DNA from: Candidatus Peregrinibacteria bacterium CG11_big_fil_rev_8_21_14_0_20_46_8 | Lineage (GTDB): Bacteria > Patescibacteriota > Gracilibacteria > UBA1369 > UM-FILTER-53-11 | Reading direction: 5' to 3' | Length of the DNA: 20,593 nucleotides | Assembly: GCA_002796025.1 (NCBI GenBank) | Contig: PCVQ01000005.1 | Location: forward strand, 1-20,593 | Shown here: in pieces, positions 15,362 through 20,593 of the stretch | Numbering within the stretch: position 1 is the first letter of the stretch | Layout of the letters: every line of letters begins with the position of its first letter | Position numbers and translations under genes: made by a program | The notes under the pieces: generated by a model | What the model saw: only the letters and a program-made list of their open reading frames with translations | Databases searched by the model: none | Told to the model about the DNA's origin: nothing

Positions 15362-16108
15362 ATGACTATTAAGAGATTTTTTCATACATGGCTTCGTAAC
15401 TGGAAGGCGCTCTTAAGAGAGCGGCGCTTTCGTCTGTCACTTTACGGCGGAATTATCCTTTTATTGCTTGCCGCAATTATTAACAATGCCGCGAGCGTCT
15501 ATACAAGCACCGTCGAGGTATTATCGGTAGGGGATATTGTTTTGGATAACATTCCAACGCTCGATTTGCGCATTATTTATACCTTCGGAATTTACATTGT
15601 TATGTTTATTATTCCGGCATATCCTATTTTTTTAAAACCCGAATTAGTTCCATTTACTGCAAAAACGGTCGCGGCCTTTATTCTGATCCGTGCCGCCTTT
15701 ATTAGCATGACGCACCTCGGTGCTCCCGAAGGCTTTTTTGCACTTACTCCGGTTGCGGAAGATCCGAAAATTTTCGATATTTTTTTCTTAAACGATCTTT
15801 TCTTTTCAGGACACACCGGGTTGCCCTTTTTGGGGGCGCTCCTTTTTTGGGAAAATAGGATTCTTCGCTACTTCTTATTGGTAATGACCGGAATTCAGGG
15901 GGCAACTGTGCTTTTCATGCATGTTCACTATTCAATAGATGTCTTCTCTGCACCATTTTTTACTTATGCTATCTACAAAGTGAGCGATAAGGTGTTTAAT
16001 GATTTAAACATGTCGTTCAAAAAAATTGTTCATAAAATAGAGCGCAAAATGCATATTAAAGAGCGGTTCGAACGCTTAAAATCTTTTAAACGATTCCAGA
16101 GACAGTAA
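15362..16108 (+). CDS. PAP2_C / sphingomyelin-synthase-like membrane protein
   Basis: A 248-residue protein with about six membrane segments (near 27-45, 70-90, 100-117, 150-165, 168-186 and 190-206) and a basic cytoplasmic tail. It carries the catalytic pattern of the sphingomyelin synthase/PAP2_C family: FFSGHT (His151) and HVHYSIDV (His189 and Asp193, spaced by four as in the family). These enzymes move or remove a phospho-headgroup on lipids at the outer membrane face. Here the substrate is unknown; a bactoprenyl phosphate, phospholipid or other lipid carrier is possible given the nearby LCP and MurJ genes. The ATG at 15362 follows a perfect extended -10 box. The stop is one base before the methyltransferase start, so the two are probably co-translated. 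Confidence 0.85.
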   Translation: MTIKRFFHTWLRNWKALLRERRFRLSLYGGIILLLLAAIINNAASVYTSTVEVLSVGDIVLDNIPTLDLRIIYTFGIYIVMFIIPAYPIFLKPELVPFTAKTVAAFILIRAAFISMTHLGAPEGFFALTPVAEDPKIFDIFFLNDLFFSGHTGLPFLGALLFWENRILRYFLLVMTGIQGATVLFMHVHYSIDVFSAPFFTYAIYKVSDKVFNDLNMSFKKIVHKIERKMHIKERFERLKSFKRFQRQ

Positions 16109-16109
16109 A

Positions 16110-16868
16110 ATGGCACATCATTTCTACACCACATTTGCCAAATATTATGACAAAATTTATAGCAATCATAATATTCAGCAGGAGACAGCTTTTCTTTTAG
16201 ATCTCATTCGGCAATACAAAATCGCCCCAAATAATAAGCTTCTCGATGTTTGTTGCGGTACCGGTATGCATGCTGAGGAGTTTCAAGCTGCTGGATTGCA
16301 GGTAACAGGTATGGATTTAAATGAAAAGATGCTCGAACAGGCACGTCCTAAGTCCGGTATGGTGAACTATCTCGAAGCTGATATGAAGAACTTTCATTTA
16401 GAAGAAAAATTTGGCACCATTTTTTGTTTTCTAAATTCTATTCTTTACAATAAAAATTCAGATGAATTAAAAAATACGTTGCAGCGTTTTTATGATCATC
16501 TTGAGCCGGGTGGTATACTTGTCTTTGACGCATTTGATAAAGCATCGGCTGCTCAAGCAAGCAACGAACAAGCTTATGAATATTCTGACTCAAATGTAAC
16601 ATTGCGTTATTCTCCAGAATGGTTCTATGATAGGAGCGAAAATAAGCTCCGCCTCGAAATTACTTTTAAGATTAATGAGGAGGTGATTCTTGATTTTCAT
16701 GAAATGGGTGCTTTTTCTCTTGATGAAATATATGAAATACTCAAAAAAATTGGATTTGAAGTCACTCTTTTGGAGCGAGATTTCAATCAAATCAAACCAT
16801 ATAGCGGACAGTGGCACGACGCCATATTTGTCGGATTGCGAGGCCACGGGCCGAGCTTTATCACATAA
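16110..16868 (+). CDS. Class I SAM-dependent methyltransferase
   Basis: A 252-residue protein with a full Rossmann methyltransferase core. Motif I is LLDVCCGTGMHAEEF (44-58), the acidic residue after strand 2 is Asp69 (GMDLNEKML), motif III is EADMKNFHL (Asp91), and post-motif LEPGGILVFDAFD lies at 131-143. The C-terminal part (about 150-245) is a small beta-rich cap seen in small-molecule methyltransferases. The substrate is not evident. It starts one base after the PAP2_C-like stop, so the pair forms a unit and the methyltransferase may modify a lipid or its headgroup. The gene looks AT-richer than its neighbours by eye. An unusually strong Shine-Dalgarno-like sequence lies inside it at 16678-16687. 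Confidence 0.85.
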   Translation: MAHHFYTTFAKYYDKIYSNHNIQQETAFLLDLIRQYKIAPNNKLLDVCCGTGMHAEEFQAAGLQVTGMDLNEKMLEQARPKSGMVNYLEADMKNFHLEEKFGTIFCFLNSILYNKNSDELKNTLQRFYDHLEPGGILVFDAFDKASAAQASNEQAYEYSDSNVTLRYSPEWFYDRSENKLRLEITFKINEEVILDFHEMGAFSLDEIYEILKKIGFEVTLLERDFNQIKPYSGQWHDAIFVGLRGHGPSFIT

Positions 16869-16872
16869 CCCC

Positions 16873-16900
16873 TTGTTCTAGGTAAGAAATTCCTTACAAT
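16873..16900 (+). promoter_or_regulatory. Promoter of the ECF sigma factor gene with overlapping palindrome
   Basis: TTGTTC (16873-16878) is followed after 16 bases by TACAAT (16895-16900), ending 13 bases before the ATG at 16914. A near-perfect palindrome GTAAGAAATTCCTTAC (16882-16897, 14 of 16 positions paired) fills the spacer and enters the -10 box, where a bound protein would block RNA polymerase. Confidence 0.5.
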
Positions 16901-16913
16901 ACCGTTTACTGAA

Positions 16914-17447
16914 ATGAATAGCTCCTCGACAGAACAATATTTTCTCAAAGCGTACGACGACTACTCCGACGCGATTTTCAGGTATTGCTACTATCGCATC
17001 GGCGATCGCGAGCTCGCGATGGACCTTATGCAGGACACATTTGCCCGCACATGGAACCACGTCGCCGAGAAAGGTGAAATCGAAAACATTCGTGCCTTTC
17101 TCTATCGTGTTGCAAAGAACTTAATCATCGACTATATCCGCAAAAAGCGCTCAATCTCACTTGAGCAGCTGCAAGAGTCAGGATTTGATCCGGGTGAGGA
17201 CAAGACAGACAAAATGCAAGATATCTTCGATGGAAAAGTAGTTCTCAATGTAGTAGATCAACTCGATGAAAAGTATCGCGATGTAGTAATTATGAGATAT
17301 ATCGATGATTTGGGCCCCAAAGAGATTGCTGAAATTCTGGGGATTAAGGAAAACGCGGTTTCTGTCCGTTTAAACCGGGCACTCGAGAAATTACGTACCC
17401 TATTACCAAGCGATAGCGACCTTGCTCATATGCAGGCGCATAAATAA
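16914..17447 (+). CDS. ECF-type RNA polymerase sigma factor
   Basis: A 177-residue sigma-70 family protein with region 2 (about 10-80: DAIFRYCYYRIGD, AMDLMQDTFARTW, FLYRVAKNLIIDYIRKKR) and region 4 (about 108-165: LDEKYRDVVIMRYIDDLGPKEIAEILGIKENAVSVRLNRALEKLR). The DLMQDTF segment of region 2.2 contacts core polymerase, and region 4 reads the -35 element. Regions 1 and 3 are absent, as in the ECF group. The next gene, 14 bases downstream, is a DUF5667 membrane protein, a common partner in CPR and Gram-positive genomes, so the sigma factor is probably held or tuned at the membrane. Its targets are unknown. The upstream palindrome may mediate feedback. Confidence 0.94.
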   Translation: MNSSSTEQYFLKAYDDYSDAIFRYCYYRIGDRELAMDLMQDTFARTWNHVAEKGEIENIRAFLYRVAKNLIIDYIRKKRSISLEQLQESGFDPGEDKTDKMQDIFDGKVVLNVVDQLDEKYRDVVIMRYIDDLGPKEIAEILGIKENAVSVRLNRALEKLRTLLPSDSDLAHMQAHK

Positions 17448-17461
17448 GATCACCAAATTAT

Positions 17462-19123
17462 ATGGATCATCGATTCGAACAATTCAGAGAGGAGGCGAAA
17501 AAACTTTCATTAACTGCATCAGAAAAAAGTACTGTGCGGGAGTTTCTTGTTGCGCATATGCAAAGTCATCCAGTTGCGGAACAGCCGGTTGCTACGCATC
17601 AGTCATTTTGGTCATTTTTGCGGGCAATACAAACAGTGCCTGCTGCATTGCTGTTGATTCTCTTTATGAGTATAGGTACTGGATTTGCAGCTGAACGTTC
17701 ACTTCCCGGAGATATTTTATATCCGATTAAAGTAAATATTACTGAAAATGTGCGAACATTCGTTGCTGTTTCTCCCGAAGCAAAAATCAATTGGGAGACA
17801 GAGCGTGCAGGACGACGTCTTGAGGAAGTCGAAGTTCTTGTGCGTAGCGGCAGGGCAGAGAAAGAGAAGGTACAGGAGGCAGAGCGCAGGTTAGTCGCAG
17901 CTTCTTCAAAGGTGAAAAATCGAATTATTCAGCTTGAAGAATCAAATCAACAATTAGAGGCTGCAAGTTTAAGTTCACAATATGAGGCCGAACTTCGCGT
18001 TCATGCAACAGTTATTGAGGAATTGAGTAAAGAGAATAAAACAATTCGAGAACAGCTTAATCGCCTTGCAGAAAGAGTCGACCGCGATGCTACGGAAGTG
18101 AGAGATGTGCGTCGACGCACCGAAGAGCGAATAGCAGCTATTGTAGTTGAAGATGCGCAACTTGAGTTGTCTGCTGAAATGAGTCTGGAAGCCGACACTT
18201 TGGAAGTTGAGCATACCGATACTACAACAGTAGCCGATAATGAGTTAATTCTTGATGAATCAGAGCGAGCGGCAATAACTAAAGAGTTGAATGAAAATGG
18301 AGAAAAACAGGCTCACTTACTGCTTGCGGATGTCGAGAATGAAATAAAAAAAGCAGATAAATTACTCTCTCAAGGAAAAAAGAATCTAGAGAAGCAGGAG
18401 CTTCGAAATTTAGAAGAGCGCCTTAAAGATGCCCGAACTACAGCGAAACAATCACGTGAAGCGATCCGCGATAATAGATTTGCAGAAGCTATTCCGCTTG
18501 CTTTACAAGCAAAACGCGCTGCCATTGCTGTTGTTGGTACGCTTCAGGCAAGTACAAAATTGCGCATGACTGTTCCGATCGAAATTGAGACTATCAAGAT
18601 TTTTAATCAGCCGAGCACGCCTGTCCTTATTCCAGAAGTTAATCCGGTGCCGGTAAAAGATGATCCCAAAGATGATCGCAAAGTTGATGCAACAAAAGAA
18701 GATCTGAACATTGTTATTCCGACTCGCCCTGATCTCGAACCTGTTAAAATTATTGTACCGGAACCAACCAGCCAAACGCCGGCTTCGAAATCTGAACCTG
18801 AGCCAAAGCCTGGACCCGAGCCAAAACCTGACGAAAATTTAAACATTGACGAACCCGAGCCGGAGCCCGATCCCGGGCCTTTGATTTTGGAGCCCCAGAC
18901 CATCATCCAACAGCCTTCCATACAACCTTCCCCAACACCGATCTTACAACCGGCTCCGATTCTCAAAATAGAAGAGCCGGTTTTTGAGATCCAAATAAAT
19001 GAGTCCGCGCCTGAAGAGTCCGCGCCTGAAAAAGAAGAAGAGATTCAAGAAATTATCCGTATCGATTCCACGAACATTTTTACGCAAAATACGTTTAATA
19101 CCGATTTGAAGCTAGAAAAGTAG
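17462..19123 (+). CDS. DUF5667 membrane protein with Pro/Glu-rich tail, probable anti-sigma or sensor partner
   Basis: A 553-residue protein. The N-terminal cytoplasmic part (1-55) has a KLSLTASEKSTVREFL segment typical of proteins paired with ECF sigma factors. One membrane segment lies at about 57-77. The DUF5667 signature follows: RSLPGDILYPIK (79-90), then SPEAKINWETERAGRRLEEVE. Next come two long charged helical regions (about 110-225 and 270-375, probable coiled coils) and a Pro/Glu/Lys-rich low-complexity tail (about 380-513) ending in a 15-base tandem repeat coding ESAPE twice. The outer tail may cross or bind the cell wall. The anti-sigma role is inferred from gene order and from known DUF5667 neighbourhoods. 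The stop lies inside a hairpin shared with convergent pgk. Confidence 0.8.
   Translation: MDHRFEQFREEAKKLSLTASEKSTVREFLVAHMQSHPVAEQPVATHQSFWSFLRAIQTVPAALLLILFMSIGTGFAAERSLPGDILYPIKVNITENVRTFVAVSPEAKINWETERAGRRLEEVEVLVRSGRAEKEKVQEAERRLVAASSKVKNRIIQLEESNQQLEAASLSSQYEAELRVHATVIEELSKENKTIREQLNRLAERVDRDATEVRDVRRRTEERIAAIVVEDAQLELSAEMSLEADTLEVEHTDTTTVADNELILDESERAAITKELNENGEKQAHLLLADVENEIKKADKLLSQGKKNLEKQELRNLEERLKDARTTAKQSREAIRDNRFAEAIPLALQAKRAAIAVVGTLQASTKLRMTVPIEIETIKIFNQPSTPVLIPEVNPVPVKDDPKDDRKVDATKEDLNIVIPTRPDLEPVKIIVPEPTSQTPASKSEPEPKPGPEPKPDENLNIDEPEPEPDPGPLILEPQTIIQQPSIQPSPTPILQPAPILKIEEPVFEIQINESAPEESAPEKEEEIQEIIRIDSTNIFTQNTFNTDLKLEK
19001..19030 (+). repeat. Tandem 15-base repeat in the DUF5667 gene
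   Basis: Two exact copies of GAGTCCGCGCCTGAA (19001-19015 and 19016-19030), coding ESAPE twice in frame. Such in-frame units can change copy number and so the length of the extracellular tail. Confidence 0.8.
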
Positions 19124-19140
19124 AGTTACTATTTTTCTAG
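19112..19140. terminator. Hairpin shared by the two convergent stop codons (candidate bidirectional terminator)
   Basis: The last codons of both genes read Leu-Glu-Lys-stop. Together they form a 12-base inverted repeat (19112-19123 and 19129-19140) with a single G-T position and a 5-base loop. The arms are A/T rich and contain T runs, but no separate T-tract follows on either strand. Only 5 bases lie between the two genes, so if a terminator exists here it must be this element. Confidence 0.45.
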
Positions 19141-20316
19141 CGCTGCTATGCCCGGCAGCTTTTTTCCTTCTAAAAATTCCAGAGTTGCTCCGCCGCCAGT
19201 CGAAACAAAGGTGAATTCGTCTTCTTTGATGCCGCAACGGTTGATTGCGTCTACAGTATCTCCTCCGCCGATATATGTTTTGAGCTGATTATTGGGAGAT
19301 GCAAGCGCCGTGGCAATTGCGCGTGTGCCGCTGGCAAATGGAGTATACTCATACAATCCCATTGGTCCGTTCCATACAACACACTTTGATTCTGCAATGA
19401 TTTCTGCATAAATGACTTGGGTTTTTTTACCGATATCGAGGATTTTCATATCTCCCTCAATATCTTCAAGCGGAAGATCGATAGCTGTTGCTTGATTACT
19501 TATGGTATCGCCAACAATAGCGTCTACCGGAAGATACATTTTTTGCTGTTTAGCTTCTGCAAGCATCATAAGCTCTCTTGCCGTCTCGATCTTTTCCTTT
19601 TCATATTTCGAAGCGCCTATGTTATAGCCCTCAGCTGCCAAAAAGGTGTTTGCAAGTGCACCGCCGAGCAAAATTGCTCCTGCCTTTCCAATATATGTGT
19701 TCAGAACTCCAATTTTTGTATCGACTTTGGCACCGCCGATAATAAGGGTGAGGTTTTTATGATCGGAATCCAGGAGGGGAGTAAGGAATTCAATTTCTCG
19801 TTCTACAAGGAGCCCGGCATAAGCAGGAAGATGTTCTGCGATGCCCGCAGTGCTGGCATGTTTCCGGTGAGATGCAGCAAAGGCATCATTTACATAGATA
19901 TCTGCTAGTTGTGAAAGTTCACGGCAGAATTCTTCCGAGCAGGACTCTTCTCCGGGGTGAAAGCGGCAGTTTTCCAAAAAGAGAATTTTACCATTCTGCA
20001 TAGTCTCCACGGCTTTGGTAACATTCTCACCTACACATTCATCGCGGTATGCGACGCTTTGATTGAGTAGTTTTTCGAGATGCTTGGCAATCGGTTCTAC
20101 ACGGAGTTCTTCAATAATTTTGCCTTTAGGCCGGCCAACATGGGTTACAAGAATAACCCGCGCTCCTTTATCGGTAAGATATTGAATCGTGGGGAGTGTT
20201 TGCCGCATGCGCGTATCGTCTTGAACTGCACCGTCTTTCATTGGAACATTAAAATCAACGCGTACTAAGACGCGTTTGCCTTTAAGTTTCGGAATATCTT
20301 TAAGTGTTTTAATCAT
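19129..20316 (-). CDS. pgk: Phosphoglycerate kinase
   Basis: A 395-residue glycolytic enzyme that makes ATP from 1,3-bisphosphoglycerate in the cytoplasm. Visible signatures in order: VLVRVDFNVP near the N-terminus, THVGRPKG, LENCRFHPGEE, VNDAFAASHRKHAST, GGAKVDTKIGVL, GGALANTFL, WNGPMGLYEYTPFASGT, GGGDTVDAI and STGGGATLEFLEGKKLPGI. These cover both substrate lobes and the nucleotide-binding glycine loops, so the enzyme should be active. The ATG at 20316 gives the standard MIKTLKDI start, and the longer frame upstream is the ribH coding sequence read in another phase. The first 8 bases overlap the end of ribH (ATGATTAA), so the two are probably translationally coupled. Confidence 0.97.
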   Translation of the reverse strand: MIKTLKDIPKLKGKRVLVRVDFNVPMKDGAVQDDTRMRQTLPTIQYLTDKGARVILVTHVGRPKGKIIEELRVEPIAKHLEKLLNQSVAYRDECVGENVTKAVETMQNGKILFLENCRFHPGEESCSEEFCRELSQLADIYVNDAFAASHRKHASTAGIAEHLPAYAGLLVEREIEFLTPLLDSDHKNLTLIIGGAKVDTKIGVLNTYIGKAGAILLGGALANTFLAAEGYNIGASKYEKEKIETARELMMLAEAKQQKMYLPVDAIVGDTISNQATAIDLPLEDIEGDMKILDIGKKTQVIYAEIIAESKCVVWNGPMGLYEYTPFASGTRAIATALASPNNQLKTYIGGGDTVDAINRCGIKEDEFTFVSTGGGATLEFLEGKKLPGIAALEK

Positions 20317-20593
20317 GAGCAAGAAGTGAAAGAAGTGTTTGTGCCGCGAAATATCCTTTGTTGTTTTCGGTATCATCGCTTCGTGCGAGTGCTTGCGCTC
20401 TATTTTCACAGGTAAGAATTCCGAATCCAATAGGGATTTTTTGCTCGATACTTACTTTTTGAATGCCGTATGTTGTTCCTTGGCAGACATACGTATAGTG
20501 ATCGGTTTCCCCGCGAATAACGCAGCCGAGTGCTACGATTCCATCGTATTTTTCAGCAAGTTGAGCTGCCATATAGGGGAGCTCAAAGCATCC
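20309..20593 (-). CDS. ribH: 6,7-dimethyl-8-ribityllumazine synthase, 5' end outside the window
   Basis: The C-terminal 94 residues of lumazine synthase, which forms the riboflavin precursor from a ribityl-pyrimidine and dihydroxybutanone phosphate. The frame stays open to the window edge as GCFELPYMAAQLAEKYD, matching the GAFELP segment of the family, so an ATG at 20572 is internal and not the start. Further signatures are ALGCVIRGETDHYTYVC, with the conserved catalytic His, and GFGILTCENRAQALARSD followed by NNKG. About 50-60 N-terminal residues are missing from view. It overlaps pgk by 8 bases. Confidence 0.93.
   Translation of the reverse strand, partial: GCFELPYMAAQLAEKYDGIVALGCVIRGETDHYTYVCQGTTYGIQKVSIEQKIPIGFGILTCENRAQALARSDDTENNKGYFAAQTLLSLLAHD

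Noticed and set aside
18607..18966. Open minus-strand frame of 119 codons rich in Gly and Ser
   Set aside because: It is the antisense of the Pro/Glu-rich tail of the DUF5667 gene; Pro and Glu codons read backwards give Gly- and Ser-rich frames.
20317..20430. Longer in-frame N-terminus for pgk
   Set aside because: The extra residues are ribH coding sequence in another phase, and the family start MIKTLKDI fits the ATG at 20316.

Overview
The window is a compact bacterial segment at roughly mid GC content, read with the standard code (TGA is used as a stop, for example at 9346-9348). Its gene set suggests a member of the Candidate Phyla Radiation (Patescibacteria, Parcubacteria-like). The reasons are two long membrane-anchored DUF87/TraG-like ATPases, a DUF5667 protein paired with an ECF sigma factor, a C39-like peptidase with a membrane anchor, a single-chain glycyl-tRNA synthetase, very short gene gaps and an almost complete lack of Shine-Dalgarno sites. 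This placement is an inference from gene content. The window holds no rRNA, tRNA, CRISPR array, insertion sequence or phage gene that I can see.

Region 1 (1-4632, minus strand) runs from a GAPDH-like oxidoreductase (3514-4632) through an OmpR-family response regulator with a degenerate receiver (2694-3365) and an M24 aminopeptidase (1586-2650) to glmS (1-1576, cut by the window edge). GlmS makes glucosamine-6-phosphate for peptidoglycan and other amino-sugar polymers. A divergent intergenic region (4633-4856) separates this block from the next. It contains a terminator-like hairpin directly before the GAPDH-like start codon.

Region 2 (4857-6772, plus strand) is translation quality and supply: dtd (D-aminoacyl-tRNA deacylase) and the glycyl-tRNA synthetase gene, closed by an intrinsic terminator. 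DTD also clears Gly-tRNA(Ala) in other bacteria, so the dtd-glyS pair makes biological sense.

Region 3 (6775-16868) is an envelope-centred block. ATPase 1, an LCP ligase-family protein and MurJ form one tight plus-strand unit. A minus-strand pair (a small basic protein and a C39-like peptidase) meets it tail to tail. A divergent promoter region then starts ATPase 2, a PAP2_C/sphingomyelin-synthase-like membrane protein and a SAM methyltransferase. The two ATPases are full-length paralogues with Walker A at the same residue number (445-452).

Region 4 (16873-19123) is an ECF sigma factor and a DUF5667 membrane protein with a long Pro/Glu-rich outer tail, a likely sigma/anti-sigma or surface-sensing pair. 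Region 5 (19129-20593, minus strand) is ribH (5' end outside the window) overlapping pgk by 8 bases.

The most general signal is regulatory. Nearly every transcription unit has a TATAAT-like -10 box, often in the extended TGnTATAAT form, that ends only 6-18 bases before the start codon, and no Shine-Dalgarno sequence. This points to leaderless or near-leaderless transcripts. I used it to choose several start codons.
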